A stretch of 64,000 nt of DNA, taken from NCBI GenBank assembly GCA_039566865.1, contig CM076957.1, positions 4,721,896 to 4,785,895 on the forward strand, written 5' to 3'. This document shows, piece after piece, positions 41,699-52,090 of the stretch. The stretch's first letter is position 1, and each line of letters opens with the position of its first letter. This DNA is from Aurelia coerulea (taxonomy: Eukaryota; Cnidaria; Scyphozoa; Semaeostomeae; Ulmaridae). The notes beneath the pieces are model-generated. The model worked only from the letters and a program-made list of their open reading frames with translations. It ran no database searches and was not told where the DNA came from. A program made the translations under genes and the position numbers.

Positions 41699-43331
41699 TC
41701 CGGTGGGTGCAATTCAATAGTAAAAGGTACACCACGCTCGTCCATACCATTTCATAGGATACCCTTTTCGCTGACTTTTTAGTTGGTGAAAAGACCCCTT
41801 ATCGTGGAAAGTTTTGAAGGTAACCCCCTTTTAAGGTAACTCTGCTTTCCGCTCTAGTGCACAGCGAGATGCCGTTTCGCAAAACCACTCTCCCCAGAAA
41901 ACAGTTAATTTCTCCAATATTATTCGGTCTATCGAAAAGCGGTAAAAAGGATGTTGTTCTGTATAATCTGGGCAATTGAATGATGTATAAATCGCAATGT
42001 TTCCGTCAACCCTGGCATCGCAAATCCTTGCTCAAATCTTTTTGCTGATTTCAGAAAAGTGGATTTACCTCCAAAACTACTCGAAAAAGTTTAGATTTTT
42101 TTTCGCTCCATCTTTAGCTAAGTAGTTGATCTACAACTTTGCCAAGTCTGATTGAAAAAGCTAGGCTAGATTTCCTGCAATCGAATTTTACATTTCTGTT
42201 TACTTTTCAACATCGAAGGGGAAAAGCGTTGGTCAACAGGTTAGCCCATGCAGAACGATTTGAACGCCCGTAGAATGTTCTTGCAACAAAATTAGTTCCC
42301 GATCTAAGATCTATGCTCATGTGAATGCTTACGAAAGTCTCGAAAGACACCCAAAGCATGGTTTCGTGAATTTGCTGGTAAAAATCAGTAATTTTTAATC
42401 AATAGATGCAAATGATACTTTTACAAGCGCACTAAGGATGTCTTTTGAGACCTGCGTTTGGTATTCCCAAAAGATGACGTTCATTTGTTTGCCAATGGAA
42501 AAACTTCTGAAAGTTATTTCAAGCCTGAGCGTTTGCAAGCGTGTGCTTCATAGCATGGTAATCTGTTGACCAAGGTTTCTCCATTTCGCAGTCGAAAAGT
42601 AAACAGAAATACGAAATTCGATTGCAGGAAATCTAGCCTAGCTTTTTCAATCAGACTTGGCAAAGTTGTAGATCAACAACCTAGCTAAAGATGGAACGAA
42701 AAAAAATCGAACATTTTTCGAGTAGTTTTGGAGATAAATCCACTTTTCTGAAATTAGCAAAAAGATTTGAACTAGGATTTGCGAAGCCAGGGTTGACGGA
42801 AACATTGCGATTTATACATCTTTCATTTGCCCAGATTATACAGAACAACATCCTTTTTACTGCTTTTCGATAGGCCGAATAATATTGGAGAAATTAACTG
42901 TTTTCTGAGGAGAGTGGTTTTGCGAAACAGCATTTCGCTGTGCACTAGAGCGGAAAGCAGAGTTACCTTAAAGGAGTATCACTGAGTCCTGAAGAAATCT
43001 GTACATGACAAAAACTGATTCTGAGAGAAATATTTGGGATTTTTGCACTTTATTACGAATCACTTTACTGATATCTCTTTGTTGGAAAACAGTACAATCC
43101 CATAAAACTTGGGGTATCAAAGTTGGGCCACGTGAAACTGACTTTTATTCTAGGGTCTCGAGTCCACCAGCATTTAGCTGTTTTGGGTTAGGATATTTTA
43201 TGTTCTGAAGAGAAATACCCCGTCTTTTCTGAGATTCTAGGCCCTAGGATTCTGCTTCAAATATACCCCTTTCTCAGCGAAATCAAAGATGAGCGTGGTG
43301 TCATGTTTTCATTAACATTGCACCCACCGGG
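41699..43331. mobile_element. hAT-like element family G, copy A (split by element F)
   Basis: Ends TCCGGTGGGTGCAATTC and ATTGCACCCACCGGG, with an inner pair ACCACGCTC/GCGTGGTGT. GCAGCCCC is duplicated at 41691-41698 and 43332-43339 (8 bp). About 496 bp without the F insertion. Confidence 0.8.
41835..42967. mobile_element. TTAA element family F, copy A (about 370-bp TIRs)
   Basis: GGTAACTCTGCTTTCCGCTC at 41835 and its complement ending 42967, flanked by TTAA (41831-41834, 42968-42971). The arms pair for about 370 bp (41835-42205 with 42595-42967). Centre of about 390 bp has no transposase. Confidence 0.88.
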
Positions 43332-43339
43332 GCAGCCCC

Positions 43340-43999
43340 ACTCTACATAGCCCCAAGTTGCACTTCACACTACAATACAGTACAACAATCTCTCACATTA
43401 CACTACAGACGAAATGGGATTGCTGCTAATGTTGGTATTTAGTCCAACCGCATAGACCTCTCAATGAATGACATGGTTGCTTCTAGGATTATTCTATTGT
43501 CGATTATAGTGAACTGAGGGCTGCCGTAGAGAAGCAACTCACACAATGCTTTGGAGTCCATATTTGTAAGATCGAGACCGGGGACTTCAGAAAGACTTCA
43601 AATCCAATTAATCTACTTTAACCAATAACTAACTTAAATACGATACTAATCTAAGTCTAACTAATAACGCTTGAAGTGGGGGGGGGGTATTGGCGACGCT
43701 ACAAGGGAGGGCAATTGTCCCATGGGGTAACCAGCACTGCAGAACAGAGAGCCAAATCATTCTGCAGTGTCAGTAGAATTTAGAAGGCGGGTCCTGGACG
43801 GTGTTTGGCCGGTGGTCCGTCCGAGGATGTGCCTAAGAATGAAATGATACGTCAAAGGCGGGTCCCTGCTTGGGATGTGCCAGAGAAGGGTGGGTCCTGG
43901 GTCCCATACTAGTAACTCCGTACCATTCTGTGATGTTCTTTGCAAATCCAATTATGTAGATAATCATGGTCAATCTAACGGATTCCCCTGTATCTCATC
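43340..43999. other. No recognised gene; G9 run near 43678
   Basis: A repeated phrase 'ggcgggtcc(c)tg' occurs at 43787, 43858 and 43889 without a fixed period. No exon supported. Confidence 0.45.
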
Positions 44000-44174
44000 C
44001 ATAAGCGTACGGGAAGAAAAAATCTAGGGAGGCGGCTCGACTCAAAGTCCATTGTTTACCAACATTTTTGCCCAACTGAGGGCAGATTTTTGCCCGATTG
44101 GGGCTGATTTTCGACAATTTTTCCAAGATTGGGGGGGCTGCCGCCCCTCCGGGCCCCCGCCTCGTACGCTTATG
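44000..44174. mobile_element. hAT-like MITE (8-bp TSD ATCTCATC)
   Basis: CATAAGCGTACGGG at 44000 pairs with CTCGTACGCTTATG ending 44174; inner GGGAGGCGGC/GCCGCCCCTCC also pairs. ATCTCATC lies at 43992-43999 and 44175-44182. Confidence 0.88.
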
Positions 44175-44689
44175 ATCTCATCGTACGGGTAACTAGGCCA
44201 TTGAATAGGTTTTTGCATTCTTGAGAAAACATTTCAACCTTTCGTGGTCTGTGACAAATTGGGCTGTTGAGGACAATTGACTCCCTCGATGGTCTCAGTG
44301 CCGAACCGAGTGATACTATAGTAAGTTGCGATCAATTTAGTACGTTACTTCAAATAGCTAGTATTATATATGTAAACAGAACAAATGCAAGAGTTCATGG
44401 AATAAGGTTCATTGTCTAGTCCAAAGCAATCTACGTTAAATACTGATTTCCAAACTGCCCTGTTAAATAACAACACAATAAATATATCTAATCATAAGAT
44501 TTACACATAGGGATAAAGATTAAAATAAAACTGGTATGTAATGTAAATAAGGAGTTTAACCGAAAAGATTACATGCTGGTTTATATGCAGCCTTTAATCG
44601 ATTGGATTGTGCCACGCAGAATCTGTTACCCGCGTTTTGCGTCTAACTGCCCCTTTAAGGTCTTTTTCACTAAACTCTTCATTCTTCTG
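44175..44689. other. No recognised gene
   Basis: AT-rich, no exon or delimitable element. Confidence 0.45.
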
Positions 44690-45060
44690 AAATCATTCTT
44701 CTTTTGATATATGCTCTTAAAAACAATTTCTGGAATGCACAACGAGTGCGCTAGCTACCTGGCCTTGCGTTCCTTTGGCAATCAAAACAATCAAGATCTC
44801 ATTCAAAGTCAGCCAGCTGGATCTAAATGCTTTGAAATGAAACAATGTTAAAATCTTAAACAATACAATCATGATTGTTTTGATTGTCAAAGGAACGCAA
44901 GGTGGGTTTCAGAGAAACTTTTGCGGCGTTGTTTGTTTTGAATTACTCGTTGAGGGAATTTCCTTTGTCTGTGATCGCTGATCGCTTTGAATTCAGGTGT
45001 CAACAAAAGCAACTCATGCCATTGTCTTACAAAATCTGTCATTGCTCGCCTAGGGAGATA
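44690..45060. mobile_element. Element family P, copy 3, interrupted
   Basis: Matches copy 1 from 'gatatatgctcttaaaaac' through 'gctagctacctgg' and, after a 140-bp insert, 'gtttcagag' through 'ggtgtcaacaaaa' (compare 9905-10075). Only this arm is present, so the copy is partial. Confidence 0.7.
44763..44902. mobile_element. 140-bp MITE in family P copy 3, 3-bp TSD
   Basis: CCTTGCGTTCCTTTGGCAAT and its complement (31 bp, one mismatch) form the ends. TGG flanks both sides (44760-44762, 44903-44905). Copy 1 of P has the uninterrupted sequence 'acctgggtttcagag' near 9975, giving the empty site. A 3-bp TSD is typical of PIF/Harbinger or CACTA-like elements. Confidence 0.85.
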
Positions 45061-45361
45061 CCCCGGCAAGGCGGGATCATATAAACAGGCCCTAAATGTA
45101 GTATGCAATGGTAAATAGGCACATCTATCAATAGAACAAAGAAATCACCTTCACATCATTGCTTCTTAGCAAATAAAAATCTTGTTCTTACCTTGCACAA
45201 ACCCGTTAATCCTTATGTGCGTGGGAAAAAGAGAGCATATTGAATTTGGCACATTTTACCGTCAGTTCTTTGAATGGAGGAACAAAATAAACACAAACTA
45301 GCCCACTCGCCTAATTAATTTTATTCATGTTACACATGAATATCATGGGCATCATTCTGAG
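45061..45361. other. No recognised gene
   Basis: Nothing supported between the P element and the minisatellite. Confidence 0.4.
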
Positions 45362-46235
45362 GATCTGTACACCACACCAATGGAACACCGATGAACAACG
45401 GTGAGCACCAATGAACACCGATGGACACCAATGAACACCAATGGAACACCAATGAACATGGATGAAGACCAATGAACACCAATGAACACCGATGAACACC
45501 AATGAACACCAATGGAACACCAATGATCATAGATGAACACCAATGAACACCGATGAACACCGATGAACACCGATGAACACCAATGGAACACCAATGAACA
45601 TGAATGAACACCAATGAACACCGATAACAGCAATGAACACCAATGGAACACCGATGAGCACCAATGAACAACAGTGGAACACCAATGAACACAGATGAAC
45701 ACCAATGGAACACCAATGAACACCAGTGGAACACCAATTAACACAGATGAACACCAATGGAACACCAATGAACACCAGTGGAACACCAATGAAGACAGAT
45801 GAACACCAATGGAACACCAACGAACACCGATAGACCACCAACGAACACCGATGATCTAGTCTAATACACCACACCAATGGAACACCAATGAACACCAATG
45901 AACACCAATGGAACACCAATGAACACCGATGAACACCAATGAACACCGATGAACACCAATGAACACCAATGGAACACCAATGGAACACCGATGAACACCA
46001 ATGAACACCAATGGAACACCAATGAGCACCAACGAACACCAGTGGAACACCAATGAACAACAATGGAACACCAATGAACACCAGTGGAACACCAATGAAC
46101 ACAGATGAACACCAATGGAACACCAATGAACACCAGTGGAACACCAATGAACACAGATGAACACCAATGAACACCAATGGAACACCAACGAACACCGATA
46201 GACCACCAACGAACTAGGATGGACCACCAATAAAA
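45362..46235. repeat. 11/12-bp minisatellite, ATG(G)AACACCA
   Basis: About 75 units of ATGAACACCAA and ATGGAACACCA in mixed order over 870 bp, with ccagtgg, ccgatg and cagatg variants; one interruption at 45830-45880. Because neither form has a stop in several - strand frames, three overlapping frames of 143-222 codons stay open. A short array of the same unit lies at 49095-49152 in opposite orientation. Confidence 0.93.
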
Positions 46236-47013
46236 ACAGAACAATACCAATGAAGGCAGTCGAAAATACTGAATAGCAATTTTCTCAGTCATGGTTAAGG
46301 GAAGGCTGCAGCATTACTTGCATTTAACCATCATTTGATTTATATTCCTTCCATGTAGGCTGGACGCGTTCAAATGTTTTGAAATAAAGCCTGGTGCACC
46401 CGTATTTTATATAAGAAACTGCTTACACAAAACTCAACTCTCAGATTGCTAAAATGTAAAAACCTCTAGTACTGGGAGAACATACCTTAAACAGACAGCC
46501 ACTTATTTTGAAAATCCTTTGCATAATTTTCTTCATTTTCACTTATTTCGTGTATCATTACTCCGAAGGTACTTTAGAAATGCCTGAACATTCAAAAGGT
46601 TTCAAAAACTCTGTTTTGAAATGTTCACGAGGGCACCAAGGGTGGCGCCCGGGCATAGGAGCTACGGCCCTTCGGCCGGAAGTATCTAGCACCCCCCCCC
46701 CCCTCCCGTGGAAGGAAGGAAATAATGAGTTTTATTAGGAGTAGATTTGGCAAAATGATGTAAGAAAACTGCATAATTTAGTCATTTTAGCCTCCCCCTC
46801 TGGGAAGTTGTCAGATACATTTATTGCATCATTGTCACGACGTTTGTTTCGCCCAGCTAAAATATTCTGCTTGTTCGGAGTAATATAACAGCCGATCTCT
46901 TTTAGCAGCGAAGTGCCTTTTTCGTAAAGGCTAAGGACAATAGTATTTGAAGTTGTGAAAGAGACGAGCAGCCGAGTGCAGCCTGTGGCCGAGGCCGAAA
47001 CCAACGAGAAACC
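46236..47013. other. No gene; family E fragment (46400-46640) and GC-rich patch
   Basis: ACCCGTATTTTATATAAGAA (46400) begins a family E-like segment that resembles 23437-23640 ('ctcagattgctaaa', 'aatgttcacgagggcac'). It is followed by 'ggcgcccgggc', 'cggcccttcggccgg' and a C14 run (46691-46704). Confidence 0.5.
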
Positions 47014-48152
47014 CCCGGGGGGGGGGGTAACTCCTATATGTAGCTGAACGGGGACGTGCCGCCCATAAGGATGGGTTCGAAAGCTTCAAAATCCCTAAAT
47101 ATGGGTCTCAAAATGCAGTGATTCCAATAGAAATGGGTTGGTTTTAATGTCCTGAAACCTTAATAATGGGTTTCGACGAAATGATATTGATATAGGGAGA
47201 TGCATTCTAAGCCAAAGTAAAAGATCTTTCTTCTAAAATGTTTTCCTCGTGCTCTGATTCATAAGATAACTGTCACAAAACTATCAAAGTTTTTCTTGTC
47301 GCTAATGGCAAGCATGATATTGGGAGATGCATTCTAAGCCAAAGTAAAGGATCTTTCTTCTAAAATTTTCCTCGCGCTTTGATTCACAGGATAACCGTCA
47401 CGAAACTATCAAAGGTTTTCTTGTCACTGATGGCAAGCGTGATATTAGGAGATGCATTCTAAGCCTAAGTAAATGGTTTGGTCCAAAATTTTTTCCTAAC
47501 GCCTTGCCCTCAGACCCCTCATTTAATTTGCCCCTATTGCAACAAATATTCTTGTGGGCTTCGCCCCCATACCGTCACAATTTACATTAGTCACTCAGAT
47601 GTCTGAATCTAGCCTTGGGGCAGGTCAGGGTGTCAAAGAGTAAGCGTAAGAAAGTTGCAACATTACCAATCTCGTCAGAAACTTGACGACTATGCTTGAT
47701 ATAAGGGGGCGCCATTTCGCTGCCGTCCCCACCGGACGAAAAAAGCCAGGCCGCCACTGTAGATCTCAAGAAACATATCTGCAGCAGTGTTGGGACCACA
47801 GTGGCAATTCATGAGTTTAAAAGATGAGAAACAAATGAAGAAGCTTTCCAGTACTAAAATGCGAAAATTTGCTTGTTGAATTATGAAACGTTTAGTGCTA
47901 TGGCCAGATCCAAGTTTCTTATAAAGAAAAAAACATATAAAATGTTAGTTGTAGTTTATTTACATTCTTATTCAATCCCTTGCATGTTACATACAGTTCA
48001 ATTTGGAAACCATAAAACTGGGTATGTTTTTCTCCAAATCCTTAAAAGTGGGTATGAAAAAAGCATGTGAATTGATAAGGGTGGGTATGACGCTACAATT
48101 TGGGCGGCACGCACCCGTCATCTTTTGGTCCAAGTTACCCCCCCCCCCCGGG
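47014..48152. mobile_element. hAT-like element with G/C-run ends (8-bp TSD GAGAAACC)
   Basis: CCCGGGGGGG...TAACTCC at 47014 pairs with GTTACCCC...CGGG ending 48152; inner 'gtgccgcccat' and 'gggcggcac' also pair. GAGAAACC occurs at 47006-47013 and 48153-48160. Contains phrases 'aatatgggt' / 'acccag(t)ttt' typical of its arms, a tandem repeat (47190-47475) and a family E-like piece (47880-47945). No transposase. Confidence 0.8.
47190..47475. repeat. Tandem repeat, about 128-bp unit, 2.2 copies
   Basis: 'gatat(a/t)gggagatgcattctaagcc' recurs at about 47190, 47317 and 47443, with the whole intervening unit (…ctatcaaag.tttcttgtc…) conserved. Confidence 0.85.
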
Positions 48153-48160
48153 GAGAAACC

Positions 48161-48903
48161 TTCGGACTATTACAACCCCTTTGGCCTGAGTCTGCGTGCA
48201 GACTTCAGTGGAAGTAAAATCTGCACGCAGGTTATATGTCCCATCAGTCGTCTGCAGTTGTTATGAGATTTGTTATCTGGGGTACACGTATTCTTCATAA
48301 GAAAATAAGAGATGAACCTCGTGCGAAAAGTTTCTTAAAATTGCCAGGTTTATCAATTTCACAATTTAATGGACACCATTCGTTCAACTTTGTCTGTCTA
48401 GACAATTACTGCTCAAGTAATACCGATTAATAAAGTAAAAAAATAAATAAGTTGAACATGTTTCAGATACAAGACAAAATAAACAAGTTTTAACATTTTT
48501 CCATTTAGAGATTCACAATTTTTTGTGATGAGTTCCTAATGAGAAAAATTAAAGGAAAAAGTGCAAAAAAGTTGGAAATACCTCGATTTTTTCAGCAATT
48601 TCCCAGCTCCATGTCCCTTTTTTGCGTTCCCTTCTGCAAGGTCGCCACACCCCGATTTAACTTCGTACAGTCAGAATGGGGACAAAGGTCACTCCTCAAA
48701 GGGCGAGACGCCTCAAAGCTTTGATGAATATTGACTGAAAGCGATGCAGTTTTTTGGTATAATTTGTATTGTATAACGTATTCATAATTGTAATAATGTG
48801 TCGTTGCACCTTCAATCTCAAATGTTATCCCTAATTTCTTATCTTGGCAAACTTGTATCTGTCATGGATACAAGTGAGATTACGAAGCTTGAATCATTTC
48901 TCA
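48161..48903. other. No recognised gene
   Basis: Family E-like 'acacgtattcttcataagaaaataag' begins at 48284 but cannot be delimited. No exon supported. Confidence 0.4.
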
Positions 48904-48907
48904 TTAA

Positions 48908-49078
48908 AGGGAATCGACATAGTTAAAAGCTGGCCCGGGCCAGGTCCAAAATATAATCCATTGTACTCGACAACTTTGACGCATCCGGTTTCTTTGTGTA
49001 GTTAAAGAAACAACGGGTTTGTGGGCGTTTCTTTAGCCTATTTATAGCGGCTACGAGATATAGCTATGTCTATTCCCT
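48908..49078. mobile_element. TTAA MITE, complete copy (downstream of fucosyltransferase copy 2)
   Basis: AGGGAATCGACATAG at 48908 and CTATGTCTATTCCCT ending 49078 are the inverted ends; TTAA flanks at 48904-48907 and 49079-49082. The body (aaagctggcccgggccag ... cctatttatagcggctacgag) is repeated inverted at 50630-50781. Confidence 0.8.
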
Positions 49079-49094
49079 TTAAAGAGAAATTACT

Positions 49095-49152
49095 CAAAAA
49101 TTTCATCGGTGTTCATAGGTGTTCCATTGGTGTTCATCGGTGTTCCATTGGT
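49095..49152. repeat. Short GGTGTTC(C)AT minisatellite array
   Basis: About five units of GGTGTTCAT/GGTGTTCCATT, the reverse complement of the array at 45362-46235. It ends a few bases before the duplicated fucosyltransferase segment begins. Confidence 0.8.
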
Positions 49153-49167
49153 GTGCTGTTTTAGCCT

Positions 49168-50585
49168 AGACCTCATTTTGAGTGCAAATTATGTTATTCA
49201 CTTGTTCTGAGATCCTAGAAAGTAATTTGGGAGCCCTTCTAACAAAACTAAATGCAGGGGGCACAAAATCGAACTACTTAACTTAGTTTGAATTAGGTCC
49301 TGATCGTTTTTTAAGTCAATGCCCTTGTAGTTTCGATTCTCGTGTCAATTTTTGTATTCTTTCCTCTTTATATCTATATTTTCCACAATTATTCTTTACA
49401 CTAAATTCCTCTGACAACATAACTTGCGATGTCTTCTGAAACTTCTGTGAGTGCAGTTCCTGGCAAATAGAGCAATACATGCTCTCGCCTGCGAAACCAT
49501 ATTGTGTCTTCCAGGAGAAATATTTGTTATACGCTTCGTCATTCTTATCAAGGTACAATAAATAATCAGCTAGTTCTTTGACTGAATTGAAATCACTAAC
49601 ATCAATAAAGGAACCAGGAATTGCAACACCCTCATCATAATTTGCCCCCATCACCACCGGAACAACATCCTGCCCTATGGTTCTCCAATATTTCTCTGTA
49701 ATATAATCATGGCAAAACGAATTCTCAAAAGCCAAGTAGAATTTGTACGAGGCCATTTCCTTCTCACAGGCAGGCTCTCCACGTTTACAGCTACCATGAT
49801 TCTTGAAGAATTTTCCACAGCCTCCATACACCTTTAAATCAATAAAGCGCTGTAACTCCAGAGCATAATCTTGCCTCGTTGTCACGCAATTACTAACTAC
49901 CCAAGCAACAAGACGGGTCTTACCCTTTGCATAGTTAACTTTAGTGTCTTCTTTCCGTGTGTCAAATTTGATAAAACGTGTATAAGGAATGAACACGTCA
50001 GAATCCCTACTGAATGTGGCTGTCCAGTTAAAAATTCCATCATACGGTTGATATAACTTGGCGTTCCTTTGAGGATTTTCATGGCTGAGGAATATCCACT
50101 TTTGCTTCACGGGTGCAGTTTTTCTCAAATCTTGAAGAATGTTAGCCCTGTAGTTTTTATTCAATTCAACATCTCTTCCGTGGAATAGAAGTGCATCAGC
50201 GACGTTAATCAACGATTTATTGTAAGTTGCTATGCAATTTTTACTCCTGGGGCAGCGGGTAAATTCACTACGTAGTAATTCACCCTTGAACGATCCCCAG
50301 TATGGCTCAAGAAACCAAGTACTGTAAAGGAGTATTACTTTCTTTTTCGAGCTGTTGTTGTTGATGCTCTTGTTGACTGCCCTTCCGTAGTAACAATACT
50401 GTACAATGAGGATGATAGATATCAAACAAAGTGCGAAAAGGGCCCCTCGTTTCCACCGCAGCCTCACAATGAACCTGACAGGATTCAGCATGTTTCTTCT
50501 GTACCTGCAAGAGAGAAACCTGTAAGCTCAATGTTGTCATACTGCAGATCGCACTCGAGTAATATCTAAACAGAGAATAGGGACA
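49168..50585 (-). repeat. Segmental duplication unit, copy 2 (fucosyltransferase)
   Basis: Matches 16267-17981. Begins inside a family E remnant and ends 94 bp upstream of the ATG. Compared with copy 1 it lacks about 180 bp downstream of the stop and 102 bp of the stem coding region. Confidence 0.85.
49316..50491 (-). CDS. Alpha-1,3-fucosyltransferase (GT10 family), copy 2 with short stem
   Basis: 391 residues, single coding exon, same start MLNPVRFIVRLRWKRGALFA and signal anchor (about 17-36). The stem is cut from the copy 1 form (residues 39-80 there) to AVNKSINNNSSKKK, 34 residues shorter and without the long Asn run. The catalytic domain is intact, including GIFNWTATFSRDSDVFIPY and FYLAFENSFCHDYITEKYWR. 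I count about 16 substitutions elsewhere, including the loss of a C-terminal NMT sequon (now KLT) and a Cys-to-Tyr change (WFFEPCWG to WFLEPYWG). The splice acceptor 12 nt before the ATG is also kept. No disabling change seen, so both copies look functional. Confidence 0.93.
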   Translation of the reverse strand: MLNPVRFIVRLRWKRGALFALCLISIILIVQYCYYGRAVNKSINNNSSKKKVILLYSTWFLEPYWGSFKGELLRSEFTRCPRSKNCIATYNKSLINVADALLFHGRDVELNKNYRANILQDLRKTAPVKQKWIFLSHENPQRNAKLYQPYDGIFNWTATFSRDSDVFIPYTRFIKFDTRKEDTKVNYAKGKTRLVAWVVSNCVTTRQDYALELQRFIDLKVYGGCGKFFKNHGSCKRGEPACEKEMASYKFYLAFENSFCHDYITEKYWRTIGQDVVPVVMGANYDEGVAIPGSFIDVSDFNSVKELADYLLYLDKNDEAYNKYFSWKTQYGFAGESMYCSICQELHSQKFQKTSQVMLSEEFSVKNNCGKYRYKEERIQKLTRESKLQGH

Positions 50586-50629
50586 GGTATATGTGTCACA
50601 GTAACACATGGGCAGCACCAGATACCAAA

Positions 50630-50781
50630 ATCTCGTAGCCGCTATAAATAGGCCGAAGAAACGCCCACAAATCCATTGTTTCTTCAGCTACACAATGAGA
50701 CCGGATGCGTCAAAGTGGTCGAGTATAATAGAATATTTTTTTGACCGGGCCCGGGCCAGCTTTTAACTATGTCGATTCCCT
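50630..50781. mobile_element. Inverted, truncated copy of the 48908 TTAA MITE (upstream of fucosyltransferase copy 2)
   Basis: Starts TCTCGTAGCCGCTATAAATAGG and ends CTATGTCGATTCCCT, then TTAT (a mutated TTAA). The innermost 18 bp end of the complete copy is missing. About 85% identical to the complement of 48908-49062. Confidence 0.78.
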
Positions 50782-51015
50782 TTATGGTCAGTACCAGGGA
50801 CGATCGGAGCACGCATCAAGTAGAAAATTACGGGAAATTACTGTGAAAAATTGGGAATGAAAAAATTAATAATTTCCGCGTTCCAGTCCTTGAAAAATGT
50901 CCTTGGTATCGGTATCACATCACAGTAAATAGTAATTCATGCTGGTACGAAGTTCCAAAGTTATCAGAACAAGGTACCGTAGGGGTCAGTACCCAGTACC
51001 ATCAATACGTATGTA

Positions 51016-51140
51016 CTAGGCTTGCCGGTCGGCGCCTGCGGCGCCGACCTGGCCCGCCGTCGCACCGAGTGATTGCTTGGGAAAGAATTTGTTGCTTCTT
51101 GACGTTGTTTTCTGTTGTCACTTTATGTGACCAAAGTTTC
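51016..51140 (+). repeat. 125-bp GC-rich dispersed repeat, copy 1
   Basis: 'ctaggcttgccggtcggcgcctgcggcgcc' region through 'gtgaccaaagt' matches 56278-56402 at roughly 85%. The GC core is a strong palindrome (ggcgcctgcggcgcc). Origin unknown. Confidence 0.8.
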
Positions 51141-51439
51141 GTCATGGGTTCATTCTACATTCTACAAAGCTGCTGTTCATCGTTGCGCAAGGGAGCATTT
51201 AACAACATGAGTGTTTACCCCCAGGGCCGTCGAGAGAGAGAGAGAGGCTGGGCACCACGCCCTTTTATCCTTGGGCCACGCCCCCTATGCACTGGTAAGA
51301 CACTGCTTTTAGATTTTTTTTAGAATCTCAGTGGGCCTGCAGGCCTGAAAACGTTCCTGAAAGAAAACTACAACAAAGAAAAATACATACCTTATTTCTT
51401 GCTGGCCCACAGAGGCCTCGGGCGCCCTGGCAACTACCC

Positions 51440-51690
51440 TGGCTACCCCCTCTCTGTTCTGAATATCCCCCTACTATACTGATGATGCCTCAGACACAAC
51501 ACACATCATGGTATCCCCCCCCCCCCCACTGTACTCCAGATGCCTCCTCACTCTACTGAAGACACCCGTCCCCCACTGCACTCAAGGTATCCCCCACTTA
51601 ACTCCGGATGCCTCCCCAATATACTGAATTGCCCCACTGTACTGAAACATACTTCCCTACTGTACTGAACATCCCCAACTGTACTGCACA
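51440..51690 (+). repeat. Degenerate CCCCACTGTACTGAA tandem repeat
   Basis: Ten or so variants of 'cccc(c)actgtactgaa' with 'gatgcctcc' spacers, unit about 20-26 bp, with a C13 run near 51516-51528. It ends at the left end of element G copy B. Confidence 0.75.
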
Positions 51691-51775
51691 CTCCCGGTGG
51701 GTGCAATTCAACAGTAAAGGGTACATCACGCTCGTCCAGACCATTCCATAAGATACCCTTTCTCTGACATTCTAG

Positions 51776-52038
51776 TTTTTTTTTTGTTTTTGTTTTTGTT
51801 CCTTTTTTGTTTAATAATTATTTTATCTAAACTAAGCTGGCGTATGCTAGCGTCTGCCAAAATGGAATGGTGCCATGGTACACACAGTGCTTAATAAGAT
51901 TGCTGTTAAAGGAATTGTCAAGTGCCGTTCATAGCCAGAACCAGATGACGTCATGTCTATTTCTGCTATGGACGGCACAGAATATTTTATTTGTATATTG
52001 TTGAGTTTTAACTGTGATATAAAAAAAACAACATCCTA
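51776..52038 (-). mobile_element. Short retroposon-like insertion in element G copy B
   Basis: Copy A reads straight through this point. The insert opens with a T-rich run (51777-51806, A-rich on the - strand) and is flanked by TCTAGTT and CCTAGTTG, a probable 6-bp TSD (CTAGTT). The body has 'gtgccgttcatagc/gctatggacggcac' as an inner inverted pair; no coding. Confidence 0.6.
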
Positions 52039-52090
52039 GTTGATAAAAAACCCCTTATCATGGAAAATTTTGAAGGTAACCCCCCTTTAA

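Noticed and set aside
45330..46292. Several 124-222 residue - strand frames with VFIGVHWCS repeats
   Set aside because: They overlap in all frames of one minisatellite; this is what a stop-free 11/12-bp repeat gives.
51069..51323. 84-residue frame starting in the GC-rich 125-bp repeat
   Set aside because: Starts within a dispersed repeat and ends in low-complexity GA repeats; no domain.
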